Source: Isoperla grammatica (taxonomy: Eukaryota > Arthropoda > Insecta > Plecoptera > Perlodidae). Taken from it: a stretch of 64,000 nt of DNA. The translations under genes and the position numbers were made by a program. This document shows positions 37,220 to 50,415 of the stretch, one piece after another; the stretch's first letter is position 1, and each line of letters starts with the position of its first letter. The notes beneath the pieces are model-generated. The model was not told the DNA's origin and searched no databases. It worked only from the letters and a program-made list of their open reading frames with translations. The DNA lies in NCBI GenBank assembly GCA_945910005.1, contig CAMDTW010000512.1, positions 1-64,000 of the forward strand, written 5' to 3'.

Positions 37220-37485
37220 AAAGTTACACCATAGTTACTGCAAAATATTCTTCTGAAACAAAATGGCAGCAAAATGTGAGATAGTCATATTTTTGTACAG
37301 ATTTTTTCAATCCCGAATATGTTTATTTTATGGCGATTTGATAAATATTGGAAAAGTAACACAATAGTTACTCGAAAATATTTTTCTGGACCACAGTAAC
37401 AGCAAAATGTGAGGTTACTATCTTATAGTAAATTTTTGTCCAGTCACGAATATACTAATATAAAAGCGATTTGATACGTATTTGA
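37220..37485 (+). repeat. Diverged tandem duplication, two copies of about 132 bp
   Basis: Copy 1 (37,220-37,351) and copy 2 (37,353-37,485) share AGTTAC/AAGTAACAC..ATAGTTACT, AACAGCAAAATGTGAG-like, and GCGATTTGATA-AT blocks in order. The divergence is considerable, so the duplication is old. Confidence 0.65.
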
Positions 37486-39599
37486 GGCAGAAATTACATT
37501 TTAAATGCTGTCAATAAGTGTTAGTAACGGTGGCAGACCGCGGCGAAAACACTAGTCAAAATGACAACGGAAATTCTTAGCAAAGCACATTGCACTGCAT
37601 CCAACAATGTCGGGAAGTATAATAGCTATGGAAATTAGAAACATTTTTGCCATGTGTATTCTTGAATTGTTGTATATTGTTGTTTTTACTAGCTTAGAGG
37701 TATTTTCGCCAGAATGTTCGTAGATATGGACGCGCTCGCTTATCAACGCGTCAAACAGAGCGTTTTCCTAGTATAATGTATTGTAATTGTCATTGTTCAC
37801 CTTTGAACGTTGTCATAGAACTGAAATATGAAACTTGAAATATAACAAAAATACATAATATTGTTAAAAATTTGAACATTGTTTTGTACATAACGAATGC
37901 GCGTGGTTCTCTTTATTAAATATCATACATAATGCAGCAGTTGAGACGAACCAACCAGACCAACTCTAAATCATACATAAGTGTAAATGAAACAAGTATA
38001 CGGAAGTCAGTTAAATAATAATAAGCAAGTTTTGAACGTATTCATTAGCTCATTTATTATTTGGGCACGCTACGGAAATCCAGAAGTTGACAATGTTATT
38101 ACGTACATCTACGGTTTCTAACTAACTAAATCAAGTATGTATACAACTAAAAACATACATATCTCTCTCTCTTTACCTCGTACTTAACTACCAGTAATTC
38201 ACACTTACTTAAGTAAACAGCTTCATTTAATACGTTCACATACTTATAACTGAACGTTCCGTGTAAATACCTTGACGTAATGGTAAAAGAAGACCTGTAA
38301 CGAATCAACTTTAACCATTGAAACTTCTTTACGTGCGAGATTCATTTGCAGACGCTCTGATTAGACGCAGAGTCTGTGCTAAGATAACTGATCTTATTTT
38401 CATGAAACCAAAATTGCAAACTAGGAACGTGTATGTTTACTCTGCACATTTCATCTAGTTAAAGAAATATGATTGGATGTCTTGAGGGTATCTCACGAAA
38501 TGGAAGATGGAGAATAATTTTGTTAAAATTATATTTCTGATATTTCCGAAAGAGTTGTCGTTTCATAGAAACAAAAATGTGAAATAAATATGTCGAGTGT
38601 TTATCAGTCAGTATGTAGGGCTTACCAAACCACAGTCCACTAGATTCCCTCAGTTTTTCAATTTCGGTGAGAAGCATTTTTGACATTATTTTAAATAAAA
38701 CGTCCTTTTCATCCCTGCTTCCTAACGACGGAAGCGGTTATTTATCCTCAAAAGTCGTGTTTTTTTTTTCATTTTAGTTTTTAATAAGCTTACAATTTAG
38801 TTTTTATCTTACATTTTAACCGTACTGTACTAAAAATAGTTATGTTTTAATATAATTATATTGATACGAAATATATCACGAACAGACGATCCCCTGTCGT
38901 GATAAGCACACCGTACAATTCATAAAAACCCATAATTTCTCTATTATTACATAAAAAATGGTTTCAACTTCATGAACGTGCGCGATAAGATGAGAGCCTG
39001 ATAGAGGAATTATGGACAGCGCACGCAAACAACATTTGGCAGGGAAAACCGGGAGGGAATCGATTGCAGACGCACACGTAATTTGTAAGGTAACACCGCA
39101 AGGGGGGGAATCGATTTCAGCCGTCGGTAGAGTCAGGTCAGGGGTTACAAGTGGGTTAACTGTCTGCGGTGATCGCTTCCTACGAAGCGCTCCGCTCTAA
39201 CTCTAATGGGTAACTCAATCTATGTTCGAAGACATTTAATCAACTGAATAAATAAAGGAACTGGCAATCATTTGACTGAAATTAAGAATTCAAATTTAAT
39301 TGGTGCACAATGAGAAGATAAAAAAAAATTAATAGTCGGAAAGATAGCTGTATTGTCGAAGAAAAACGAAATGAGAAACGTGCCTATTCAAAAAACAACA
39401 CATCCAATAATATTTGTGTATGTATTATTTTATGATCAATTCTATAGTAATATGTTTATTCGAAAAGATAATTTGCTCAAAGGTTTCGATTATAAAATAT
39501 GGCAATAACATAAAATTGATAAACAATGAAGATTAAGCTCTCGTAAGATTAGAAACAAACATTTAATTCGGGGTTTCCTAGCGGGTTATGAATAAAATA
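37486..39599. other. AT-rich stretch, no supported gene
   Basis: No supported gene or repeat. 39,000-39,190 is locally GC-rich with a repeated GGGAATCGATT motif (39,055 and 39,107). The end GGGTTATGAATAAAATATTT just before the (CTTT)n tract resembles a LINE 3' tail. Confidence 0.4.
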
Positions 39600-39601
39600 T
39601 T

Positions 39602-39645
<44 letters not shown>

Positions 39646-39647
39646 TT
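39600..39647. repeat. (CTTT)n microsatellite
   Basis: About 11 perfect TTTC units following ATGAATAAAATATTT, possibly the tail of a retroelement. Confidence 0.95.
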
Positions 39648-39799
39648 TGTAAAAAAAGTCTCGTATTCAGTACTGTAATCGACGACATGTCGTGGAAATT
39701 ACTTCAATATACATTTATACGGAATTGCGAGTACGTACATCTGTCTCTCCACGTCTCTAGAGTGGGGGTTGATTGCACTTGCAACGTGTGCACGAACTA

Positions 39800-39821
39800 C
39801 CCCCCTCCCCACCCCCCCTCC
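39800..39821 (-). other. G-quadruplex-capable tract
   Basis: The plus strand has C6-T-C4-A-C7-T-CC, so the minus strand carries G-runs sufficient for four stacked triplets if the seven-G run is split. It lies 120 bp left of the minisatellite array. Confidence 0.45.
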
Positions 39822-42614
39822 ATTAGGGACGAACATGATTCGATTCGAAGGAAATCGACAAGGACAAATTGTCAGCAACATCTTGGCGCACATTATCAAG
39901 TTAGATGCCAGGGTTCGAGACATCGCCTCGTGATCCGGGTGTTACCATAAGGGTGTGCGCGCACAAAGGAAGCTGGCTGCCAGCGCTGAACTACGTCATG
40001 AATGTTACCATTAGGGTGCGCGCGCACAAAGGAAGCTGCTGCCAGCGCTGAACTACGTCATGAATGTTACCATTAGGGTGCGCGCGCACAAAGGAAGCTG
40101 GCTGCCAGCGCTGAACTACGTCATGAATGTTACCATTAGGGTGCGCGCGCACAAAGGAAGCTGGCTGCCAGCGCTGAACTACGTCATGAATGTTACCATT
40201 AGGGTGCGCGCGCACAAAGGAAGCTGCCTGCCAGCGATGAACTACGTCATGAATGTTACCATTAGGGTGCGCGCGCACAAAGGAAGCTGTCTGCCAGCGC
40301 TGAACTACGTCATGAATGTTACCATTAGGGTGCGCGCGCACAAAGGAAGCTGCTGCCAGCGCTGAACTACGTCATGAATGTTACCATTAGGGTGCGCGCG
40401 CACAAAGGAAGCTGGCTGCCAGCGCTGAACTACGTCATGAATGTTACCATTAGGGTGCGCGCGCACAAAGGAAGCTGGCTGCCAGCGCTGAACTACGTCA
40501 TGAGTGTTACCATTAGGGTGCGCGCGCACAAAGCCAGCTGCCTGCCAGTGCTGAACTACGTCATGAATGTTACCATTAGGGTGCGCGCGCACAAAGGAAG
40601 CTGGCTGCCAGCGCTGAACTACGTCATGAATGTTACCATTAGGGTGCGCGCGCACAAAGGAAGCTGGCTGCCAGCGCTGAACTACGTCATGAGTGTTACC
40701 ATTAGGGTGCGCGCGCACAAAGCCAGCTGCCTGCCAGCGCTGAACTACGTCATGAATGTTACCATTAGGGTGCGCGCGCACAAAGGAAGCTGGCTGCCAG
40801 CGCTGAACTACGTCATGAATGTTACCATTAGGGTGCGCGCGCACAAAGCCAGCTGCCTGCCAGTGCTGAACTACGTCATGAATGTTACCATTAGGGTGCG
40901 CGCGCACAAAGGAAGCTGTCTGCCAGTGCTGAACTACGTCATGAATGTTACCATTAGGGTGCGCGCGCACAAAGGAAGCTGGCTGCCAGCGCTGAACTAC
41001 GTCATGAATGTTACCATTAGGGTGCGCGCGCACAAAGGAAGCTGGCTGCCAGCGCTGAACTACGTCATGAATGTCACCATTAGGGTGCGCGCGCACAAAG
41101 GAAGCTGTCTGCCAGCGCTGAACTACGTCATGAATGTTACCATTAGGGTGCGCGCGCACAAAGGAAGCTGGCTGCCAGCGCTGAACTACGTCATGAATGT
41201 CACCATTAGGGTGCGCGCGCACAAAGGAAGCTGGCTGCCAGCGCTGAACTACGTCATGAATGTCACCATTAGGGTGCGCGCGCACAAAGGAAGCTGTCTG
41301 CCAGCGCTGAACTACGTCATGAATGTTACCATTAGGGTGCGCGCGCACAAAGGAAGCTGGCTGCCAGCGCTGAACTACGTCATGAATGTCACCATTAGGG
41401 TGCGCGCGCACAAAGGAAGCTGGCTGCCAGCGCTGAACTACGTCATGAATGTTGCCATTAGGGTGCGCGCGCACAAAGGAAGCTGGCTGCCAGCGCTGAA
41501 CTACGTCATGAGTGTTACCATTAGGGTGCGCGCGCACAAAGGAAGCTGCTGCCAGCGCTGAACTACGTCATGAATGTTACCATTAGGGTGCGCGCGCACA
41601 AAGGAAGCTGCTGCCAGCGCTGAACTACGTCATGAATGTTACCATTAGGGTGCGCGCGCACAAAGGAAGCTGTCTGCCAGCGCTGAACTACGTCATGAAT
41701 GTTACCATTAGGGTGCGCGCGCACAAAGGAAGCTGTCTGCCAGCGCTGAACTACGTCATGAATGTTACCATAAGGGTGCGCGCGCACAAAGGAAGCTGTC
41801 TGCCAGCGCTGAACTACGTCATGAATGTTACCATTAGGGTGCGCGCGCACAAAGGAAGCTGTTGCCAGCGCTGAACTACGTCATGAATGTTACCATTAGG
41901 GTGCGCGCGCACAAAGGAAGCTGTCTGCCAGCGCTGAACTACGTCATGAATGTTACCATAAGGGTGCGCGCGCACAAAGGAAGCTGTCTGCCAGCGCTGA
42001 ACTACGTCATGAATGTTACCATTAGGGTGCGCGCGCACAAAGGAAGCTGTTGCCAGCGCTGAACTACGTCATGAATGTTACCATTAGGGTGCGCGCGCAC
42101 AAAGGAAGCTGTCTGCCAGTGCTGAACTACGTCATGAATGTTACCATTAGGGTGCGCGCGCACAAAGGAAGCTGTCTGCCAGCGCTGAACTACGTCATGA
42201 GTGTTACCATTAGGGTGCGCGCGCACAAAGGAAGCTGTCTGCCAGCGCTGAACTACGTCATGAGTGTTACCATTAGGACGCGCGCGCACAAAGGAAGCTG
42301 TCTGCCAGCACTGAACTACGTCATGAATGTTACCATTAGGGTGCGCGCGCACAAAGGAAGCTGTCTGCCAGCGCTGAACTACGTCATGAATGTTACCATT
42401 AGGACGCGCGCGCACAAAGGAAGCTGTCTGCCAGCGCTGAACTACGTCATGAATGTTACCATTAGGACGCGCGCGCACAAAGGAAGCTGTCTGCCAGCAC
42501 TGAACTACGTCATGAATGTTACCATTAGGGTGCGCGCGCACAAAGGAAGCTGTTGCCAGCGCTGAACTACGTCATGAATGTTACCATTAGGGTGCGCGCG
42601 CACAAAGGAAGCTG

Positions 42615-45600
42615 TTGCCAGCGCTGAACTACGTCATGAATGTTACCATTAGGGTGCGCGCGCACAAAGGAAGCTGGCTGCCAGCGCTGAACTACGTCAT
42701 GAATGTTACCATTAGGACGCGCGCGCACAAAGGAAGCTGTCTGCCAGCACTGAACTACGTCATGAATGTTACCATTAGGGTGCGCGCGCACAAAGGAAGC
42801 TGTCTGCCAGCGCTGAACTACGTCATGAGTGTTACCATTAGGACGCGCGCGCACAAAGGAAGCTGTCTGCCAGCACTGAACTACGTCATGAATGTTACCA
42901 TTAGGGTGCGCGCGCACAAAGGAAGCTGTCTGCCAGCGCTGAACTACGTCATGAATGTTACCATTAGGGTGCGCGCGCACAAAGGAAGCTGGCTGCCAGC
43001 GCTGAACTACGTCATGAATGTTACCATTAGGACGCGCGCGCACAAAGGAAGCTGTCTGCCAGCACTGAACTACGTCATGAATGTTACCATTAGGGTGCGC
43101 GCGCACAAAGGAAGCTGGCTGCCAGCGCTGAACTACGTCATGAATGTTACCATTAGGGTGCGCGCGCACAAAGGAAGCTGTCTGCCAGCGCTGAACTACG
43201 TCATGAATGTTACCATTAGGACGCGCGCGCACAAAGGAAGCTGTCTGCCAGCACTGAACTACGTCATGAATGTTACCATTAGGGTGCGCGCGCACAAAGG
43301 AAGCTGTCTGCCAGCGCTGAACTACGTCATGAATGTAACCATTAGGGTGCGCGCGCACAAAGGAAGCTGTCTGCCAGCGCTGAACTACGTCATGAATGTT
43401 ACCATTAGGGTGCGCGCGCACAAAGGAAGCTGGCTGCCAGCGCTGAACTACGTCATGAATGTTACCATTAGGGTGCGCGCGCACAAAGGAAGCTGGCTGC
43501 CAGCGCTGAACTACGTCATGAATGTTACCATTAGGACGCGCGCGCACAAAGGAAGCTGTCTGCCAGCACTGAACTACGTCATGAATGTTACCATTAGGGT
43601 GCGCGCGCACAAAGGAAGCTGGCTGCCAGCGCTGAACTACGTCATGAATGTTACCATTAGGGTGCGCGCGCACAAAGGAAGCTGTCTGCCAGCACTGAAC
43701 TACGTCATGAATGTTACCATTAGGGTGCGCGCGCACAAAGGAAGCTGTCTGCCAGCGCTGAACTACGTCATGAATGTTACCATTAGGGTGCGCGCGCACA
43801 AAGGAAGCTGTCTGCCAGCGCTGAACTACGTCATGAATGTTACCATTAGGGTGCGCGCGCACAAAGGAAGCTGTCTGCCAGCACTGAACTACGTCATGAA
43901 TGTTACCATTAGGGTGCGCGCGCACAAAGGAAGCTGTCTGCCAGCGCTGAACTACGTCATGAATGTTACCATTAGGACGCGCGCGCACAAAGGAAGCTGT
44001 CTGCCAGCACTGAACTACGTCATGAATGTTACCATTAGGGTGCGCGCGCACAAAGGAAGCTGGCTGCCAGCGCTGAACTACGTCATGAATGTTACCATTA
44101 GGGTGCGCGCGCACAAAGGAAGCTGTCTGCCAGCGCTGAACTACGTCATGAATGTTACCATTAGGGTGCGCGCGCACAAAGGAAGCTGTCTGCCAGTGCT
44201 GAACTACGTCATGAATGTTACCATTAGGACGCGCGCGCACAAAGGAAGCTGTCTGCCAGCACTGAACTACGTCATGAATGTTACCATTAGGGTGCGCGCG
44301 CACAAAGGAAGCTGTCTGCCAGCGCTGAACTACGTCATGAATGTAACCATTAGGGTGCGCGCGCACAAAGGAAGCTGTCTGCCAGCGCTGAACTACGTCA
44401 TGAATGTAACCATTAGGGTGCGCGCGCACAAAGGAAGCTGTCTGCCAGCGCTGAACTACGTCATGAATGTTACCATTAGGACGCGCGCGCACAAAGGAAG
44501 CTGTCTGCCAGCACTGAACTACGTCATGAATGTTACCATTAGGGTGCGCGCGCACAAAGGAAGCTGGCTGCCAGCGCTGAACTACGTCATGAATGTTACC
44601 ATTAGGACGCGCGCGCACAAAGGAAGCTGTCTGCCAGCACTGAACTACGTCATGAATGTAACCATTAGGGTGCGCGCGCACAAAGGAAGCTGTCTGCCAG
44701 CGCTGAACTACGTCATGAATGTTACCATTAGGACGCGCGCGCACAAAGGAAGCTGTCTGCCAGCACTGAACTACGTCATGAATGTTACCATTAGGGTGCG
44801 CGCGCACAAAGGAAGCTGTCTGCCAGTGCTGAACTACGTCATGAATGTTACCATTAGGACGCGCGCGCACAAAGGAAGCTGTCTGCCAGCACTGAACTAC
44901 GTCATGAATGTAACCATTAGGGTGCGCGCGCACAAAGGAAGCTGTCTGCCAGCGCTGAACTACGTCATGAATGTTACCATTAGGACGCGCGCGCACAAAG
45001 GAAGCTGTCTGCCAGCACTGAACTACGTCATGAATGTTACCATTAGGGTGCGCGCGCACAAAGGAAGCTGGCTGCCAGCGCTGAACTACGTCATGAATGT
45101 TACCATTAGGGTGCGCGCGCACAAAGGAAGCTGTCTGCCAGCGCTGAACTACGTCATGAATGTTACCATTAGGGTGCGCGCGCACAAAGGAAGCTGTCTG
45201 CCAGTGCTGAACTACGTCATGAATGTTACCATTAGGACGCGCGCGCACAAAGGAAGCTGTCTGCCAGCACTGAACTACGTCATGAATGTTACCATTAGGG
45301 TGCGCGCGCACAAAGGAAGCTGTCTGCCAGCGCTGAACTACGTCATGAATGTAACCATTAGGGTGCGCGCGCACAAAGGAAGCTGTCTGCCAGCGCTGAA
45401 CTACGTCATGAATGTAACCATTAGGGTGCGCGCGCACAAAGGAAGCTGTCTGCCAGCGCTGAACTACGTCATGAGTGTTACCATTAGGGTGCGCGCGCAC
45501 AAAGGAAGCTGGCTGCCAGCGCTGAACTACGTCATGAATGTTACCATTAGGGTGCGCGCGCACAAAGGAAGCTGTCTGCCAGCGCTGAACTACGTCATGA

Positions 45601-45950
45601 ATGTTACCATTAGGGTGCGCGCGCACAAAGGAAGCTGTCTGCCAGCGCTGAACTACGTCATGAGTGTTACCATTAGGGTGCGCGCGCACAAAGGAAGCTG
45701 TCTGCCAGCGCTGAACTACGTCATGAATGTTACCATTAGGACGCGCGCGCACAAAGGAAGCTGTCTGCCAGCACTGAACTACGTCATGAATGTTACCATT
45801 AGGGTGCGCGCGCACAAAGGAAGCTGGCTGCCAGCGCTGAACTACGTCATGAATGTTACCATTAGGGTGCGCGCGCACATAGGAAGCTGTCTGCCAGTGC
45901 TGAACTACGTCATGAATGTTACCATTAGGGTGCGCGCGCACAAAGGAAGC
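42615..45950. repeat. Register-stable block of 63-bp units with linked ACG/AGCACTG variant
   Basis: About 53 successive units are all 63 bp, so one frame on each strand stays open throughout: 1,116 codons on plus (MNVTIRVRAHKGS-type 21-mer) and 1,124 on minus (HDVVQRWQ-type 21-mer). In this block GTG is often ACG (TTAGGACGCGCG), and that change is nearly always linked to AGCACTG in the same unit. From about 44,480 to 45,000 the variant recurs every 126 bp. Neither frame has a flanking exon, start context or terminator beyond the array, so I do not call a gene. Confidence 0.8.
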
Positions 45951-48414
45951 TGCTGCCAGCGCTGAACTACGTCATGAATGTTACCATTAGGGTGCGCGCG
46001 CACATAGGAAGCTGTTGCCAGCGCTGAACTACGTCATGAATGTTACCATTAGGGTGCGCGCGCACAAAGGAAGCCTGCTGCCAGCGCTGAACTACGTCAT
46101 GAATGTTACCATTAGGGTGCGCGCGCACAAAGGAAGCCTGCTGCCAGCGCTGAACTACGTCATGAATGTTACCATTAGGGTGCGCGCGCACAAAGGAAGC
46201 TGGCTGCCAGCGCTGAACTACGTCATGAATGTTACCATTAGGGTGCGCGCGCACAAAGGAAGCTGTCTGCCAGCGCTGAACTACGTCATGAGTGTTACCA
46301 TTAGGGTGCGCGCGCACAAAGGAAGCTGTCTGCCAGCGCTGAACTACGTCATGAATGTTACCATTAGGACGCGCGCGCACAAAGGAAGCTGTCTGCCAGC
46401 GCTGAACTACGTCATGAGTGTTACCATTAGGACGCGCGCACAAAGGAAGCTGGCTGCCAGCGCTGAACTACGTCATGAATGTTACCATTAGGGTGCGCGC
46501 GCACAAAGGAAGCTGTCTGCCAGCGCTGAACTACGTCATGAGTGTTACCATTAGGACGCGCGCGCACAAAGGAAGCTGTCTGCCAGCGCTGAACTACGTC
46601 ATGAATGTTACCATTAGGGTGCGCGCGCACAAAGGAAGCTGCTGCCAGCGCTGAACTACGTCATGAATGTTACCATTAGGGTGCGCGCGCACAAAGGAAG
46701 CTGCTGCCAGCGCTGAACTACGTCATGAATGTTACCATTAGGGTGCGCGCACAAAGGAAGCTGTCTGCCAGCGCTGAACTACGTCATGAATGTTACCATT
46801 AGGGTGCGCGCGCACAAAGGAAGCTGGCTGCCAGCGCTGAACTACGTCATGAATGTCACCATTAGGGTGCGCGCGCACAAAGGAAGCTGGCTGCCAGCGC
46901 TGAACTACGTCATGAATGTTACCATTAGGGTGCGCGCGCACAAAGGAAGCTGTCTGCCAGCGCTGAACTACGTCATGAATGTTACCATTAGGGTGCGCGC
47001 GCACAAAGGAAGCTGTCTGCCAGCGCTGAACTACGTCATGAATGTTACCATTAGGGTGCGCGCGCACAAAGGAAGCTGTTGCCAGCGCTGAACTACGTCA
47101 TGAATGTTACCATTAGGGTGCGCGCGCACAAAGGAAGCCTGCTGCCAGCGCTGAACTACGTCATGAATGTTACCATTAGGGTGCGCGCGCACAAAGGAAG
47201 CTGGCTGCCAGCGCTGAACTACGTCATGAATGTTACCATTAGGGTGCGCGCGCACAAAGGAAGCTGGCTGCCAGCGCTGAACTACGTCATGAATGTTACC
47301 ATTAGGGTGCGCGCGCACAAAGGAAGCTGGTTGCCTGCGCTGAACTACGTCATGAATGTTACCATTAGGGTGCGCGCGCACAAAGGAAGCTGGCTGCCAG
47401 CGCTGAACTACGTCATGAATGTTACCATAAGGGTGCGCGCGCACAAAGGAAGCTGGCTGCCAGCGCTGAACTACGTCATGAATGTCACCATTAGGGTGCG
47501 CGCGCACAAAGGAAGCTGGCTGCCAGCGCTGAACTACGTCATGAATGTTACCATTAGGGTGCGCGCGCACAAAGGAAGCTATCTGCCAGCGCTGAACTAC
47601 GTCATGAATGTTACCATAAGGGTGCGCGCGCACAAAGGAAGCTGGCTGCCAGCGCTGAACTACGTCATGAATGTCACCATTAGGGTGCGCGCGCACAAAG
47701 GAAGCTGGCTGCCAGCGCTGAACTACGTCATGAATGTTACCATTAGGGTGCGCGCGCACAAAGGAAGCTGGCTGCCAGCGCTGAACTACGTCATGAATGT
47801 TACCATTAGGGTGCGCGCGCACAAAGGAAGCTGGCTGCCAGCGCTGAACTACGTCATGAATGTTACCATTAGAGTGCGCGCGCACAAAGGAAGCTGCTGC
47901 CAGCGCTGAACTACGTCATGAATGTCACCATTAGGGTGCGCGCGCACAAAGGAAGCTGGCTGCCAGCGCTGAACTACGTCATGAATGTCACCATTAGGGT
48001 GCGCGCGCACAAAGGAAGCTGTTGCCAGCGCTGAACTACGTCATGAATGTAACCATTAGGGTGCGCGCGCACAAAGGAAGCTGGCTGCCAGCGCTGAACT
48101 ACGTCATGAATGTTACCATTAGGGTGCGCGCGCACAAAGGAAGCTGGCTGCCAGCGCTGAGCTACGTCATGAATGTTACCATTAGGGTGCGCGCGCACAA
48201 AGGAAGCTGTCTGCCAGCGCTGAACTACGTCATGAATGTTACCATTAGGGTGCGCGCGCACATAGGAAGCTGTCTGCCAGCGCTGAACTACGTCATGAAT
48301 GTCACCATTAGGGTGCGCGCGCACAAAGGCAGCTGGCTGCCAGCGCTGAACTACGTCATGAATGTCACCATTAGGGTGCGCGCGCACAAAGGCAGCTGGC
48401 TGCCAGCGCTGAAC

Positions 48415-50415
48415 TACGTCATGAATGTCACCATTAGGGTGCGCGCGCACAAAGGAAGCTGTTGCCAGCGCTGAACTACGTCATGAATGTCACCATTAGG
48501 GTGCGCGCGCACAAAGGAAGCTGTTGCCAGCGCTGAACTACGTCATGAATGTTACCATTAGAGTGCGCGCGCACAAAGGAAGCTGTTGCCAGCGCTGAAC
48601 TACGTCATGAATGTTACCATTAGGGTGCGCGCGCACAAAGGAAGCTGTCTGCCAGCGCTGAGCTACGTCATGAATGTTACCATTAGGGTGCGCGCGCACA
48701 TAGGAAGCTGTCTGCCAGCGCTGAACTACGTCATGAATGTTACCATTAGGGTGCGCGCGCACAAAGGAAGCTGTCTGCCAGCGCTGAACTACGTCATGAA
48801 TGTCACCATTAGGGTGCGCGCGCACAAAGGAAGCTGTTGCCAGCGCTGAACTACGTCATGAGTGTTACCATTAGGGTGCGCGCGCACAAAGGAAGCTGCT
48901 GCCAGCGCTGAACTACGTCATGAATGTTACCATTAGGGTGCGCGCGCACAAAGGAAGCTGGCTGCCAGCGCTGAACTACGTCATGAATGTTACCATTAGG
49001 GTGCGCGCGCACAAAGGCAGCTGGCTGCCAGCGCTGAACTACGTCATGAATGTCACCATTAGGGTGCGCGCGCACAAAGGAAGCTGGCTGCCAGCGCTGA
49101 ACTACGTCATGAATGTCACCATTAGGGTGCGCGCGCACAAAGGAAGCTGGCTGCCAGCGCTGAACTACGTCATGAATGTCACCATTAGGGTGCGCGCGCA
49201 CAAAGGCAGCTGGCTGCCAGCGCTGAACTACGTCATGAATGTTACCATTAGGGTGCGCGCGCACAAAGGAAGCTGTTGCCAGCGCTGAACTACGTCATGA
49301 ATGTCACCATTAGGGTGCGCGCGCACAAAGGAAGCTGTTGCCAGCGCTGAACTACGTCATGAATGTTACCATTAGGGTGCGCGCGCACAAAGGAAGCTGT
49401 TGCCAGCGCTGAACTACGTCATGAATGTCACCATTAGGGTGCGCGCGCACAAAGGAAGCTGTTGCCAGCGCTGAACTACGTCATGAATGTCACCATTAGG
49501 GTGCGCGCGCACAAAGGAAGCTGTTGCCAGCGCTGAACTACGTCATGAATGTTACCATTAGAGTGCGCGCGCACAAAGGAAGCTGTTGCCAGCGCTGAAC
49601 TACGTCATGAATGTTACCATTAGGGTGCGCGCGCACAAAGGAAGCTGTCTGCCAGCGCTGAGCTACGTCATGAATGTTACCATTAGGGTGCGCGCGCACA
49701 TAGGAAGCTGTCTGCCAGCGCTGAACTACGTCATGAATGTTACCATTAGGGTGCGCGCGCACAAAGGAAGCTGTCTGCCAGCGCTGAACTACGTCATGAA
49801 TGTCACCATTAGGGTGCGCGCGCACAAAGGAAGCTGTTGCCAGCGCTGAACTACGTCATGAGTGTTACCATTAGGGTGCGCGCGCACAAAGGAAGCTGCT
49901 GCCAGCGCTGAACTACGTCATGAATGTTACCATTAGGGTGCGCGCGCACAAAGGAAGCTGGCTGCCAGCGCTGAACTACGTCATGAATGTTACCATTAGG
50001 GTGCGCGCGCACAAAGGCAGCTGGCTGCCAGCGCTGAACTACGTCATGAATGTCACCATTAGGGTGCGCGCGCACAAAGGAAGCTGGCTGCCAGCGCTGA
50101 ACTACGTCATGAATGTCACCATTAGGGTGCGCGCGCACAAAGGAAGCTGGCTGCCAGCGCTGAACTACGTCATGAATGTCACCATTAGGGTGCGCGCGCA
50201 CAAAGGAAGCTGGCTGCCAGCGCTGAACTACGTCATGAATGTCACCATTAGGGTGCGCGCGCACAAAGGAAGCAGCTGCCAGCGCTGAACTACGTCATGA
50301 ATGTTACCATTAGGGTGCGCGCGCACAAAGGAAGCTGTTGCCAGCGCTGAACTACGTCATGAATGTCACCATTAGGGTGCGCGCGCACAAAGGAAGCTGG
50401 CTGCCAGCGCTGAAC
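48415..50415. repeat. Two tandem 1,000-bp higher-order copies (16 units each)
   Basis: 48,415-49,414 and 49,415-50,414 align at an exact offset of 1,000 bp, including the order of 62- and 63-bp units and rare variants such as TTAGAGTGCG, CTGAGCTACG and CACATAGGAAG. Differences seen are few, for example GGCAGC/GGAAGC at 49,205/50,205 and GCTGTTGCC/GCAGCTGCC at 49,274/50,274. It is a recent segmental duplication or an assembly stutter. Confidence 0.85.
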
